From Marasmius tenuissimus (Eukaryota; Basidiomycota; Agaricomycetes; Agaricales; Marasmiaceae), in NCBI GenBank assembly GCA_029532415.1, contig JAQOTA010000070.1, positions 496,001-560,000 on the forward strand: 64,000 bases of DNA, in the 5' to 3' direction. Below, one piece after another: positions 35,549 through 46,882 of the stretch; the stretch's first letter is position 1, and each line of letters opens with the position of its first letter. Position numbers and translations under genes: made by a program. The notes beneath the pieces are model-generated. The model saw only the letters and a program-made list of their open reading frames with translations. It was not told where the DNA came from and did no database searches.

Positions 35549-37294
35549 ATGGATCATCACTGCTCTGGAGACGAGCTACGGACAAAAACGAATTTGATAG
35601 AAGGAAACAGCATGATATCTTCAGAATTTGCGCGTTTATCGCGTTCGAACGACCCCCCGGATTCATCCTTTATGCACGAACAGCTTCTTTCGCAGCATAT
35701 TCAGACATCCGAATGTCTTAGGGAGCTCGACGAGAAAATCAAAAGGCTATCAGACAGCCTCGTATCTTTGCAGGAGGAGCGCGCTCCACTGGCGGAACGC
35801 CAGCGTCTCCAAGCTTCTATCTTACATCCCATCCGACGAGTCCCTCCCGAAATTCTTACAGAGGTTTTTCGGATTTGTACAGCCAACGATGCCACAGAAC
35901 AGTCTATGCCCTTTCTTTGCCCTGACGACTGGCTATCGTTTCCCGGAAGCCTTGATACACGCAAGGCGCCGTGGATTTTGGGGCAGGTTTGCCGTGGTTG
36001 GAGGGAGGTCGCGACCTCTGCCTCGGATCTGTGGACTCAGATCAGCGTCCCATTCAAGTCAAAGGCTTCGTCGCGACTGCTTTCTGCACTGAATCGGAAT
36101 CTGCGACTACAACTGGAGCGTTCCCACAAGCGACCATTGACTGTTGCTCATCGGGATCCATACGGGGGGATCGAAAACCCCCTTCTCCTCGTTCTTCGCA
36201 ACTCTCATTCACGATGGGAACGCGCTTTTCTCGATGGAAGTATAGAGACGTTCAGACATCTGGTCCCTTCTGGTGCATCTTTCCCCCTCCTGAAAACTCT
36301 TCAGCTCAGCTTTGACGTCGATCATTGGGAAGACAATCCCCCATACATATCATTTTCTAATACACCCACCCTTGAGCGACTTACCCTGTGTGGGGATCTC
36401 ACGGCTGTTCTCTGCACCAATCACCAGATACCGTGGAAGAGTGTTATCCATTATGCATCTCGAGACTTCACTACCTGCACCCCACCGACTGATAACCAAT
36501 TTCTCATCCTTCCAAAACTCGAAAACATTGAAACCTGCGTCATTGACACTTCCGAGGGCGAGTATGTTGGAGTGCCATCGACGCCGTCTTTGGAGCTCAA
36601 ATTCCTCCACACTCTCGTCATATCCTACCCAGAGATATTGGAGGGGGATAGTTCGATTCCGTCTCTGCTGCGATGGCTCGTTTTGCCTGCGTTGCGTGTC
36701 TTACGATTTCCAATCGGGCTCGAATTTCCCGGTGATGTCATCGATCTCCTGAACCGTTCCTCCTGTGAACTTGAAGAACTTGTGATCGAAAATATGGGAG
36801 ATACGATGCTCCAGGTTCCTGGCGACCTCGCTCGGTTGTTTCAGGTCAGGCCCCTACGGACTTTGCGCACCTTGGGGATTGGAGGGATGCGGAACGGCTT
36901 CTCTAAAGTTGCGCGGAGAACCTCTGATACCATTTTTAAGGCAATTGTCCCGACGGATCATCAGGGAAATCTGGTTCTTCCTGATCTTCGTCGTCTCATC
37001 CTCTGCCATGGACAATGCATGGAATGGACCGATGAGGTGCTTCTGGAGATGTTGACCTTGCGCCGCCAACATCATTCCACTACCGCCTTTGGAGATGTAC
37101 CAGCATCTCGGCAATTAGAGGAACTCGTTTTCGCAGGTTTTGAGCGAAGGGAGGAAGAGAATTGCGAACCCAGGAACGACTCGGTAGCATCGCGGTACCC
37201 CTTGACGGACTATGGGGAAAGCAAACTCATGGAATTGTGTGGGGGTGGCTTGGTGTGTACCGTGTCGGAAGCTTTTGATTGGTACGAGGTTTAA
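35549..37294 (+). CDS. F-box protein with N-terminal coiled coil
   Basis: A single-exon frame of 581 aa. Residues about 45-85 form a charged heptad-rich helix (LRELDEKIKRLSDSL, LVSLQEERAPLAERQ) that leads into the F-box (ILHPIRRVPPEILTEVFRIC). A second half-motif, APWILGQVCRGWREVATSASDLW, follows after an insert. This coiled coil plus split F-box layout is the commonest F-box architecture in Agaricomycetes. The rest contains LRR-like segments (TLQLSFDV, LERLTLCGDL, LEELVIENMG, LRRLILCHG). It is a likely SCF substrate receptor. Confidence 0.85.
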   Translation: MDHHCSGDELRTKTNLIEGNSMISSEFARLSRSNDPPDSSFMHEQLLSQHIQTSECLRELDEKIKRLSDSLVSLQEERAPLAERQRLQASILHPIRRVPPEILTEVFRICTANDATEQSMPFLCPDDWLSFPGSLDTRKAPWILGQVCRGWREVATSASDLWTQISVPFKSKASSRLLSALNRNLRLQLERSHKRPLTVAHRDPYGGIENPLLLVLRNSHSRWERAFLDGSIETFRHLVPSGASFPLLKTLQLSFDVDHWEDNPPYISFSNTPTLERLTLCGDLTAVLCTNHQIPWKSVIHYASRDFTTCTPPTDNQFLILPKLENIETCVIDTSEGEYVGVPSTPSLELKFLHTLVISYPEILEGDSSIPSLLRWLVLPALRVLRFPIGLEFPGDVIDLLNRSSCELEELVIENMGDTMLQVPGDLARLFQVRPLRTLRTLGIGGMRNGFSKVARRTSDTIFKAIVPTDHQGNLVLPDLRRLILCHGQCMEWTDEVLLEMLTLRRQHHSTTAFGDVPASRQLEELVFAGFERREEENCEPRNDSVASRYPLTDYGESKLMELCGGGLVCTVSEAFDWYEV

Positions 37295-37860
37295 AGTGCT
37301 TTTTATATGGACAAGGGCGTAGTTCTTATCGTTCTACTTGCGAAGATTGAGCAAGGTACCGATCTTCATCTTGACCATTCACGCAATCGAGATCCATACT
37401 GGCGAACTTTTCCGTGAGCCGTCTAGAGCATTTATGATGTGGATATTGAGTTCTCTTCGCCAAAGTAACATGCGATCGAGCATTTTTTGCAGGTTCGTGT
37501 TGTCTCAATGAACTCCCATCGGCGCTGCCACAGGCTCCACAGGTTCGCCTCCCAAAACACTTGGGAATATATCGTCAGCTCGTCGTCTACGCAAACGATA
37601 TTTAAAGCAGCGATGGCGATGAATCAAGGCTCGTACTCTGAACCCCGGCCAGACCGTCTATCTATACCATCTGTGGGGTATCTTCACGTTCCGAGTTTGA
37701 ACTCCAAACAAGGCGGAGTCTGTACGATGTGAGTAGGTGCCGTCAGTTCTACGGCTATCATCCCAGCGGAAAGTTATATAAACCCAAACAAACGTCTTGC
37801 ACTACCATCTCAGACACATCAATCTTCAGTACTCAAACAGCTCAGTCAAATCACACCAAC
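37295..37860. other. Intergenic region and promoter of small secreted protein
   Basis: No gene is seen. The last 90 bp contain the TATA box and a CA/T-rich leader of the secreted-protein gene. Confidence 0.5.
37775..37782 (+). promoter_or_regulatory. TATA box of small secreted protein gene
   Basis: TATATAAA stands 79 bp before the ATG at 37861 and is followed by a C/A-rich leader, the usual arrangement for highly expressed fungal secretory genes. Confidence 0.65.
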
Positions 37861-38203
37861 ATGCGTACCTCATTTGCTATCATCGCCATCGCCGCCTCTC
37901 TTGCTAGCTCCGTCGTTGCAGGCATGTTCCTCTCCATGCGAGCAAGATATCAAACTTGACTAGGAACTGACGCTTTGATATTTTTCAGGCGATCCCGAAA
38001 TCTGTACCAACAACAAGGACGGGTCCGGTGGCACCAACGTTCAAGTTACTAAAGATTGCTGCGCTGCAGTGAACCACAAGGCGTACTTCAATGAGCTTTC
38101 CAAGATATGCATGGGCTATGGAGGGAAGCCAAGCAACGCTGTCGATACCGGAAAGATGGTCGAGTGCTGCAGTAGCCGCGGTATGGGTAGCAAGGCCGTT
38201 TAA
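37861..38203 (+). CDS. Small secreted cysteine-rich protein
   Basis: Two exons (37861-37921 and 37989-38203) code 91 aa. The intron starts GC instead of GT (AG/GCATGT) and ends TTTTTCAG. No GT donor nearby keeps the frame, so a GC-AG intron is the best reading. Residues 1-20 are a clear signal peptide (MRTSFAIIAIAASLASSVVA). The mature part has six cysteines in the order C-CC-C-CC and ends MVECCSSRGMGSKAV. The size, secretion signal and paired cysteines are those of fungal small secreted proteins; disulphides are expected. No specific function is recognised. Confidence 0.75.
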
Positions 38204-39131
38204 ACTGATGATGAAGGTTGGTTTTTCTTCGCGAAAGCTCGATTTTGACTCTCGGGAACGCTGACGACCTTGTGCAGAATAGAATTCAATGCTATCACAT
38301 TCAACTTAGCTTAGAATCAAGTAATCCGACGTTTTCTTTTGATGACTTTGACTGTAAGATGACTGAGTTTGCCCGCGACACGAACTAACTTTCGTTCAGT
38401 GTTACTGAGCCTGCCTCTCGTACGAGTTGACATCCCCGAGCTGAAATCTTCGATGTCTTGAATCTCATAGCTTCCCGGGAGGCTTTCTAGGACCGAAAGG
38501 TAGAACGCTGACTGCGCTTGGATCGTAACACATCGCCTTTGTGTGCAACGCCTACAGGCGCCCACAAGGCAACTGTCCGCCGTCCCCGAAACTACCTACC
38601 TACAGTACACTCTCCCATGGGCTACAGGTCAGGCGGCTGCCAATGACTAAAATCTGAGCATCAACCATGGCGAGGCAACGTCCTTGCACCTGCAAGAATT
38701 CATATCACCACGAGTACTGATCAACATTTGGGCCGTCGGCTTAACAGACTGATAGTTCACAGGTGAGACAGCTGCAAACGAGTTCAGGCGAGTAGCAAGT
38801 GACAATTTGGAGAGACTCGGTGAGTCTAGACTGGGATATCGCCCCGAGCTCAAGTTCCTGGTGCCTGAAATGGTTCTACCGGTCCGAACTATTTGTCTCA
38901 AGGTTTGCACCCACAAGCGTCTACATGGCCTCCATTTGTAGCGTCGATCGGATGAGTCCTTACGTGTAGGTAGGTATTTCAAGGTAGGTTTGAGACCTTA
39001 TGGAATCAGAGAAAAGTTGGTATAATTAAGATTCGGAAACTAAGAACGGGCTATTTTTCTAGAACTGTTAATTCGGAGAGGGGACAGTATGTATTGACGA
39101 TATAATAGCAGCTCATAGCCACCCTTTAGAA
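38204..39131. other. Intergenic region between convergent secreted-protein genes
   Basis: No gene is seen. Confidence 0.4.
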
Positions 39132-39863
39132 TCACTTGCAAGTAAGATCTCCGGTACCACGGTCAAAGTTGCAAGCTCCACCATCATAAGTCATTGAAAG
39201 CTATTGATGAAAATACGGTCAACTCCAGATGGTAGCGAAATGTACGGTAGAGGCAGACTTACATTGATGTATCCACCATCGCCATCAGTGTAGAACTGGT
39301 TACCCCTCCCCATGTACATGCAATCATAGTCGGTATGCAGGGCACCAAGCTTGAGCTCCATACTCTGGACGTCGCTGATCCCGGCAGGGTTCTTAACTCT
39401 CCAACCCTTGTTGTAGCAGATCGCGGCGACCCATTTACCCCGGTTTGGGTTGCGTGCCCACATCTCGGCGGTGGTAGCCTTGGTGAAAGTCTCGCGTGCC
39501 TGGTTCCACTTCCCGATAGGGAAGAGTTTGGCGAGGATCTCGCCGAGGGCCTGACCGATAGCTGCACCAGCATCAGCTCCCCCGCCTCTCGTACGGCTGG
39601 CGGTGGCACCCCTTTTGACGAGGTCTACATCAGCGGAAGCGTCACCCTTGAGTTCGAGGACTTTGACACTAATGCCGTCCTGTAAGGGGGAGATGTCGTC
39701 AGGAATACAAGCCAGAGAGAAATTGGAGCGAAAGACTTACGCTCACGGCTATATGTCCCGCTAGAGCTTGGTCGGTGATGTTCGAAGTGTTGGCGGGAAT
39801 GGCCGCAGCGTTGGCAACAGCCGCCATAGCGAAGGCAAAGAGAGGGATAGTTGAAAAGCGCAT
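39132..39863 (-). CDS. Secreted protein with Kex2-type propeptide
   Basis: Three exons (39863-39741, 39679-39263, 39200-39132) give 202 aa. The N-terminus (MRFSTIPLFAFAMAAVANAA) is a signal peptide. A short acidic pro-region runs to DVDLVKRG, where the dibasic KR is a probable Kex2 cleavage site at about residue 64. The mature domain is about 138 aa with an Arg/Gly-rich start and four cysteines, two of them in AICYNKGW and DYDCMYMG and two at the C-terminus (GACNFDRG, LTCK), consistent with two disulphides. The tail FNDRGTGDLTCK-like ending resembles other basidiomycete secreted proteins. I do not recognise an enzymatic motif. Confidence 0.72.
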
Positions 39864-41049
39864 TGTTGTAGAGATAGGTGAAAGAGAGTAAGAGCAAAGG
39901 AGTGTTATGAGTGAACAAGACGGTGAGTTGAAGGCTCAAGTCTGGGTCCCACCACTGGGATTGCCCTTGCTTTTATAGCATTCGGACTATAGCGCTACAT
40001 GTAAGGTCCCGCCAACGTGTAACATTGAATTTAGAGACCGTCGGAATGAGAACTAGCATGGTACGACCTCATTCCCGGTGGTTGAAATGCTGGCTCAGGC
40101 GGAATATCAGTTTAGCCCTGGGACATGCCTGTCAACACGGTGCACGGTCGCAAGTCTGGCGACTGCAAGGGTGCCTACGGCCTCACCTCGAGGGTACGTT
40201 CCCACTGACGCGGTACCATTCATGGTATACCTTGTAGCTATATTTAGCTATGAGCCAGGCACCGTCGCGTCTGCAGGAGTTTCGGCCCTAATGGCCTTCG
40301 GTTTTTCATCGAGGATATTCCCTGGTATAGCCTGTGCATTCTTTCGCTGTCCTTCAAGGTCGTCCTGTCATCATAGGGCGGGAAGTAAAAAGGAATAATC
40401 GGGGAACCGCCTCAGCCGTCGGATAGCCAGCTCCAGGGCAACTCGACGTAGAAAGATGGAGTCTAAGCAGATTGGTGATGTGTAATTCGCAGAACAGCGA
40501 CACTGGCTGAACAAACCTTCCGCCAAGCCTGTCCAAACTCATTTCAATTCTCAAGGCACCGGCTACAGGCGACCCACTGGCACCAAAGCCCATAACTTCT
40601 GCTAGCCACTCTTTTTAGTAGCTTGATACCGAGACTCGGAACGTGGATCATGTCAATAGATCGAACAGTTGAGGAACCCGTCTACTGAAGTAGGCACCCA
40701 CACCTGTCGATAAACGTTTCTTTCCGGTACCGCCCGTCCTTTGTTTCTCGTGAGCGTCAGATTCTCGCAGGGTTAGACTTCGAACGTTCGAATGAAGAGA
40801 TTGGGCTGGTCGAGCGGCACCTCAACAGTTGACCCTGAAGATGGGCCGCAGAAATAGGCAAGAGGCGATACGAAGCGACTTCATCACTCAGATCGAACGT
40901 GTTTCCTAGTCCAAAAGAAGAACACATATGATGGTTATAATGCCGTCGTAACGTACACGTTAAACCAAGATGATAACGTGCATGAGCGGCCATCATCGGT
41001 TAGCACCCCAAGCGCTTCAGATCTTGACATGAGCATAGTGACTTCTGGA
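39864..41049. other. Intergenic region
   Basis: Apart from the TATA box at 39971 nothing is called. A plus-strand open stretch at 40078-40398 contains hydrophobic segments but no supporting gene structure. Confidence 0.4.
39971..39977 (-). promoter_or_regulatory. TATA box of Kex2-type secreted protein gene
   Basis: On the minus strand TATAAAA lies about 108 bp before the ATG at 39863, followed by a C/T-rich leader. Confidence 0.55.
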
Positions 41050-41995
41050 ACCTCTTGAACGACATGGATGAAGTCTGAGGGAACGCGCGCCTCGTCCGGC
41101 GAGCTGTATGCGAAGGGTGCGGATCGCCGTCCGGACGTTACAAGGTGAATAGGTACGGGTGATCAAGATTATCTTCGATTTCCTATGCAACCTCCTTGAG
41201 TTCGTCTTTGATGTTGTTCTAGACTTTTGAAGAAAATCGGCCAGTCAGTTGACGGGAGCACGATATTGTCTGAGACTGACTCACTTTGCTCAATCAAAGG
41301 CTTCACTAGGTTGACGAGTCTGTGCCTGAAATCGAGAATCTTGCAAGACCTTACGGTTCCAGCCCAGATCTTTCATTTTGGTTTGGATACTACGCCCAAG
41401 AAAGGATTGGTCATGAAGGACCGGGAAGAATGATAGCTGTGATGAGACGTACTCTTCGCACCGTTTGAGCCTTGCTTGCCTCAGATCCTCTACAAGTCGC
41501 TTGCCGTAGCCTTCATACCATTCTTCCCAAGACTCGATGCACTGAAGGAAAGTAGGGTGCGGGAGTCTGTCACGTTCATAAACCCCAACCATCTCGGCCA
41601 CCCATGCGTTCACCTCTGCTTCGGATACACTCAGACTGTGGTACTTCTCAATAATTGTCTGTGTTTGGGGGTTGAAGAAATCGGTCCCAGGTGTTTCGAT
41701 ATTTGAGGCAAGGCATCAACTGCAAAAGTTGAGAGATGTTCACCAGACCAAGAAAGGGGGACATGAAACGAACGCATGGGAAAATCGCCGTTGTCATCGA
41801 AGATGTTGTAATGGAGAAAAGTGTCAACTGGTGAGTGTGACAAGTTCATGGTTCCTTTGGAGCGCCTTGAAAATGGAGGTTGACGAAGGAGAATACGTGA
41901 GGTGGAAGTAATCGGCCTCCTTCCGCTTTACTCTTTATGCAGGCCGTTTGGCAGTATCAGTCACCATCGCGCCTGAGTTTTCGTTTCGCCGTCAT
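41050..41995 (-). pseudogene. Decayed tandem copy of the F-box gene at 42600
   Basis: Segments align in order with the intact gene next door. The start (41995) reads MTAKRKLRRDGD then hits a stop where the intact gene continues. The exon carrying the F-box is missing. HYNIFDD (about 41820) matches HYKIFNE, and the helical part with VYERDR and IESWEEWYEGYGKRLVED (41290-41680) matches the intact gene's ERDKN and IESWKKWHEGYGKKLVED. The last exon (about 41110-41210) has an in-frame stop (KEVA, then stop). Several frame breaks separate these pieces. The helical segment itself remains open for over 100 codons, so decay may be fairly recent. Confidence 0.75.
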
Positions 41996-42599
41996 CTTGA
42001 GGTTCTTTCGGAGCAGGAACAATGGTCCCGGCGATGAAGAGAATCTCTGCGTGGGCGGTCGACGAGTTCAAGTTGGGGGTGAAAGGATGAATCATGACCC
42101 GATTCGAATTAGTAAGGGTCACTGTCAGACTCTGAATTTGGGGCCGTGGGGAGAAATTCAAATCCGAGGAACCGTCATGTGATGCCAGGCACCATGTATA
42201 GTCGCCACACCACCTGGCACCTCGATCGCGATCGTCGACGACGGCTGCTATCGTTCCTTTCTCCCTTCTACTCTAGCGATTTTCTACACAAAACCCGTGA
42301 ACGTTCTATATTATTGATATCAGTCGTGTCCGGTAGACCACTTTGATCCGATCTCAATCTCGCCTAACATGTTTCTTTGATCCAAAATCGGATGAGTAGG
42401 AGGTTCACTACATTGTCGTACCCTACAAACAATGCTACATATGTGACCATTGTTGAGCAACACTCCAAACACCATGAATCCACACCTCGATGCGAGTCCA
42501 TATCATGTAGACCCTCTTCGACAACATCGGTGAAGTCCCGTAGGGAGCGCGGTTCACCCGGCGGATTGTATACGAAGGGTACAAATCGCTGTTCGGACG
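41996..42599. other. Spacer between F-box pseudogene and F-box gene
   Basis: This holds the decayed promoter of the pseudogene and the 3' flank of the intact gene. Sequence just past the stop of the intact gene (42364-42599) is open in another frame and resembles the corresponding post-stop sequence of the pseudogene (see findings). Confidence 0.4.
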
Positions 42600-44009
42600 T
42601 CAAAACGCGAAAGGATGTGGGTTGATAGGTTCGTCTTTAATATCCTGCGCAACCTCTTCGAGTTTGTCTTTGATATTGTTCCAGACTGAAAACAAAGCCC
42701 AGTTAGCCACATGAAGGGAATACGAGATAACCTGAGGTTGACTCACTTCGTTCAGTCAAAGGCTTCGATTGACAGACAAGCTTGTGGCCTCTGAATCGAC
42801 AGTCATCCAGAACTTTGTGGCTCCATCCCAGCTCCTTCATTCTGTTCTGGATACTAGACATCGACACCGGGACGAATCGTCAATGCGATAATGGGAGGTA
42901 TGACAGTCGTGAACATACTCTTGGCACCGTTTGACCCTCGCCAACCTCGTGTCCTCTACAAGCTTTTTACCGTAGCCCTCGTGCCACTTCTTCCACGACT
43001 CAATGAGCTGAAGAAAGCCGGTGTGCGGCTCAGTGTCAGTTTCAGTTTGCGTTGACAGGTAATATTACGAACATTTTTGTCACGTTCATATATCTTGACC
43101 CTCTCGGCCAACCAGAGCTTCGCCTCTGATTCGGGTAGAAGCTGATACTCCTTGATTATGTCTTCAGCTTCAGGTAAGAGGAACCGGTATGAAACGTATC
43201 GAAACATTGGCATCAAGTCGGAGTCGAAGTCGGAGTCAGAGTCGGAGTCGTCCGAGAAGGCTGCAGTTGCGCGATACAAATCGTCCAACGTGAGGGCAAA
43301 AGACGAAGAAAGTGGAGAATGGGACGGACCGGACGGAAATTCGTTGAAGATTTTGTAATGAGGGAGAGTGTCCAGTAGAGAGCCTGGAAGTGACACGGTA
43401 TCTTCGAGGAACACAAAGCTGAGGCCAGGTAAAGGGGTAATTGTGAGGTGGCAGCGGCCATGAGCAATCGTTTCGAGAATAAGGTAATGTTTCCGACTCA
43501 CTTTTCTTTCTCACATGTTCTACAGCATCTCATGGCCACAGGGAAGAGGAGGCCTTGTTGCACATTACAACCACAAATCTGAACGTTCGAGGTTTCGTCA
43601 GATGTCGGTAGGAAAGAGAAACACCGATACACGTACGTGACAATGCTTATCGAAAAGCAGATGTGCTAGCTTGGGTTCGCTCATTTCAGGAGTTGGGTCG
43701 GGTACACCAAGGTTCTGTCGTGCTCTCTTCCATACCCAGCTTGAGGACCTCGTCATGAGCATTTCTCGCAGTTTCCTGCTGGTTCTGGCCAGGCGAAGTA
43801 AATCGTATGGTTCACATTGACTGAAAATCTTTTCAAAACGCGTCAGATTCGCAAGAATGAAGCCATAGTCACTGACAACACACCTCATAGACAGTTTCTA
43901 TAGGCATATCGTGCATTGGCGTCAGAGAGCCCTTGCGTTTGACTCTTTTTGCGGGCCGTTTAGTAGCATCGTCATCCCCTTCGCGTTTGATTTTCCGTTT
44001 TCCTGACAT
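42600..44009 (-). CDS. F-box protein, HCxxCG-type agaricomycete family
   Basis: Seven exons (44009-43884, 43828-43637, 43578-43502, 43418-43073, 43028-42919, 42853-42747, 42685-42600) sum to 347 aa. A basic lead (KRPAKRVKRK) precedes the F-box (MPIETVYEIFSQCEPYDLLRLARTSRKLREML, written across exons 1-2). Then come SSSWVWKRARQNLG and the Cys pairs HCHICGC and CCRTC, a zinc-ribbon-like insert common in this mushroom family. A Ser/Asp run (DDSDSDSDFDSD) and helical IESWKKWHEGYGKK follow. It is a likely SCF adaptor with unknown target. The fourth intron is 44 bp with a weak GTTCGT donor. A truncated copy lies directly downstream. It is transcribed divergently from the small gene at 44241, only 231 bp apart. 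Confidence 0.75.
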
Positions 44010-44240
44010 TTTGAGGTTCGCTAAGAGTAGGAATAACGAGTTTTGAGGACGTTAAAGCGCTAAACGCGCTTTCTTCGCGTGAGGGTGAGAAGCTGAGAGC
44101 GAATAAGACAAAATTGAGCGCGTGGGACATCTGTTTATTAGCACGTGACACTTTCCATAAATGGCTTTCTCTGACATCATGACTGACCATTCATCTTGCC
44201 CCGCAACGTCCAGCATCTGCCCAGTCAATCTATAGAAGAA

Positions 44241-44734
44241 ATGCCTCCCAGTGAATACTCTATCAGGCTTCAGAAAGGTCAGAACAAGTAGATCTCTTCT
44301 TGACCTACTCTGATCGAGCACATCGGACAGGTATCGTCGGTGGTTTTGCGCCCCCAACTCCTGACCATATCTTCACCATAACTCGACCCAAGGACCACCA
44401 CGAACTCAACATCACGTCTGCTGTTCGACCAGAGGGGACACCTTCTCTTCAGGATGCTGTTCCAAAGAGCCTCAAGCACGACGATCACGCTGAACTCCTC
44501 GATGAGCTTCACAGCATTCTAAAGTCGATTCCGACCGAGTCACCTCCTGGCAGCGAGGACATATATGGCATGAACACGAGCATAGCATGGGGGAGTGCCG
44601 ACCTCGAGTGGATGAACGGGGGTCCTTCTGGGTGTCAGGGGGGAAAAAGTCAGGTTCAGGCGAGCGAGGAAGACAAGCAGAAGTTCAAGAGGGCAGTCGA
44701 GATCGTGAATCATCTAGTCAACGAGGCGAATTAA
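44241..44734 (+). CDS. Uncharacterised small acidic protein
   Basis: Two exons (44241-44277, 44331-44734) join in phase to 146 aa beginning MPPSEYSIRLQKG. The body includes IVGGFAPPTPDHIFTITR, an acidic helix (HAELLDELHSILKSI), a Gly/Ser/Gln linker and a C-terminal helix (KFKRAVEIVNHLVNEAN). There is no signal peptide or membrane segment. Composition and the conserved look of the N-terminal strand suggest a folded cytosolic protein; I do not recognise the family. The left end of the outer transposon (44841) lies only 107 bp beyond the stop codon, so the insertion spared the reading frame but probably changed its 3' end. Confidence 0.6.
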
Positions 44735-44837
44735 GGCCATGCGCGACTTCATACTTGCATTACGATTTTACGGATCATTTATCATGTTGTATTATACATC
44801 CCAGTACATTCCTCGAAATGAAGAGGAGGAAATCGAT

Positions 44838-44840
44838 TAT
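44838..44840. repeat. Possible target-site duplication TAT (left)
   Basis: TAT directly precedes the CACTG terminus and is matched by TAT at 61907-61909 after the CAGTG terminus. Three bases can match by chance, but the coincidence with the repeat boundary is persuasive. Confidence 0.45.
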
Positions 44841-45390
44841 CACTGCTGGCCTGCCAGGTTTTTACGCCCGCAACTATTGGGGTAAAAGGCTTCGTAAAAG
44901 ATGTGAATTTGCGACCAAATTCACGGGCGTCAAAGCCAATTTTCTTAGCGCGCAAAACAGTCAAGAAAAAGGTTACTTTTTTCGAGCAAAAAACGTGACG
45001 TTTTTCTGGATTATTATGAGTGTTAAAATGGGAAAAAAATAAATTGCCCCCCCGACCTAACTTGGGTGTCCCCCCGTATTATAGCTTTTCCCCGCGTACT
45101 CTACCTTTCCCGCGCATACTCCAGGTTTTTCGCGCGGCTGATAAAATTTCCGCGCGCGCGCAATCAGGTTTCCCCACGGAATTTCACACGTGGACTTACA
45201 GGCACCTAGGCTAATTCCCACATGTATCCCACATCTTTAGTCGTCCCTCACACCTCAGGCATAGCTTACTAAGCTAAGTTATGTATCAGAACATCAAAAT
45301 ATGATGTATAAAAGTATTCACAACAATTTTCTAACACTTCTGAGCAGAATTGACTGACCTACAGCCGCAAAAGTGTCTGGCTATCACAAC
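44841..45390. repeat. Left terminal inverted repeat of outer element
   Basis: This pairs with 61311-61906. Similarity is highest in the inner 200 bp (including the stretch around tatcagaacatcaaaatatg, almost identical) and falls to patches with indels near the tip. Such divergence implies an older insertion than the KDZ element. Apparent reading frames inside both repeats are mirror images of each other and are not genes. Confidence 0.8.
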
Positions 45391-45872
45391 CAGTGCTTAG
45401 TCTCTAATAGGCGCCAAAATTCCTCACAATCAGAGCAATATATGGGTAGTTTTCTACCTGCTTTGTGCTCATCACAATTATCCACTGGAATGCAATAGCA
45501 CTCAACACCACCCTAGCTGTGCTATGTATGACCCACAAGATCTAAGGGTCTCTTTCAGTATAAAAAAGGGCAATGGTTCAACGATTGTTTATGCTAGCAG
45601 TATGTACAGTGGTGGGGGGAGTGATTGTGGCAGAGTAGTGAAGGAGGAGTGATAGTAGTAAGTACATGTAGGTATTGATCAAGCCAGCGAGCAACAACCA
45701 CAAAAGGTATAACCATTGAGTTGAAAGAGCATAGATGGTAGGTAACGAGTGTAGTGTTCGTGTGTGATCATCAAGAAATAATGGTCACCTAAAACATAAG
45801 CTCAGGAAGCGGGCCTGTGAAGACATTATAGACAACCAAGGGGTCATTCACAGCAATTGGTGAAGATGAACG

Positions 45873-46552
45873 TCATTCGGATACCGAGACCATGGAATTG
45901 AACATAGCGAAGACCTCAATGTCCTCCTGTTTGGTGTTGGTGTTGTTGCATGACAGGGAATCAGGGGTTAGGACCTTAGCATCGTCGAAATCACATTGCT
46001 CAAAGTCATCTTCTGAGTTGCTAATGTACACTGGGGAGAAATCAATACCCAGTCAAACATAAGACAGACTAACTTACCACAAGTTGTTCGTTTCTGAAGG
46101 TTGCGTTTGACTGGCTTGACCTCTTCAACAATGGAGTCTGTATCGCTGTACACTGATTCAGATCCACCATCATTGTCAATTGGGCCACTGCCTTGGTCTG
46201 CCTTGCTTTCTGTGAAGTCGTTGATCGTGTCCCGATCCTTGTCATCACTTTTGGCTTTGTTGCAAGGCTGGGTCGATTGAGGAGGAAGAGTCCTTGATGG
46301 TCTGTTCCAAGAACGAGTGTCACCTTTGCCAATTGTAGACCTTGTGACTAGGAAAAATGATTTGATTATCAAGATGCTGCTCAATGAAAAAAAATATGAG
46401 AGACTCACGAAAAAAGTGTGTGTGGGCGAGGGTTGAAAGCGGTCCTCCCTTGCTCCTATTCAGGACAGCTGAGAAAGATTCTGTGTGAATGTTGTTGGAG
46501 GGTACTCGTAGGCACCAGCAGAAATGACCCCCCTCACACAGAGTGGAAGCCA
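45873..46552 (-). CDS. Unrecognised gene fragment in outer element
   Basis: Three exons fit well: 46552-about 46411, about 46349-46078 and 46030-45873, with clean GT-AG borders and one frame. The exon upstream of 46552 (after a CCAG acceptor) was not found, so the start is missing. The product has a Cys-containing start (CEGGHFCWCLRVPS), a polar middle and an acidic Ser/Asp-rich segment (SVYSDTDSIVEEV, SNSEDDFEQCDFDD). It resembles a disordered nuclear protein. It could be an accessory gene of the outer transposon or a captured host piece. No transposase motif is seen. Confidence 0.35.
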
Positions 46553-46882
46553 CTGGAAGGCCACAACATAAGTACTGACAGTGGGTCTATATGAGTTCGG
46601 GTGAGTAAGCCAGAGTTGTATATCATTGATGATTGACTGATATTCCGATAGGCTGAGGATCTTATAGTGTCGATACCCATCTGCTTACTAGTCGAAAACT
46701 CAGAGCCCCTTCAGTTGCTTAAATCAGAGGAAATATATAATGGGCAAAAGGATAATCAGGATGATCCGATGCATTGGCCCTCTGTGCTACAATGAGAGCT
46801 TGAGGTGTTTTGATTTTGGCTTGTTCAGCAGTATGTTTTCAACTTGACTTCTTGCAAGCTCAAATACTGATCAGTCTACCAG

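Noticed and set aside
40078..40398. Frame with GYVPTDAVPFMVYLVAIF, faintly like the start of RTA1-type membrane proteins
   Set aside because: Only one weak segment fits, with no second helix set, no splice model and no neighbouring exon.
45020..45214. 65-aa frame with a near copy at 61486-61683 on the opposite strand
   Set aside because: These are translations of the outer element's inverted repeats, not genes.
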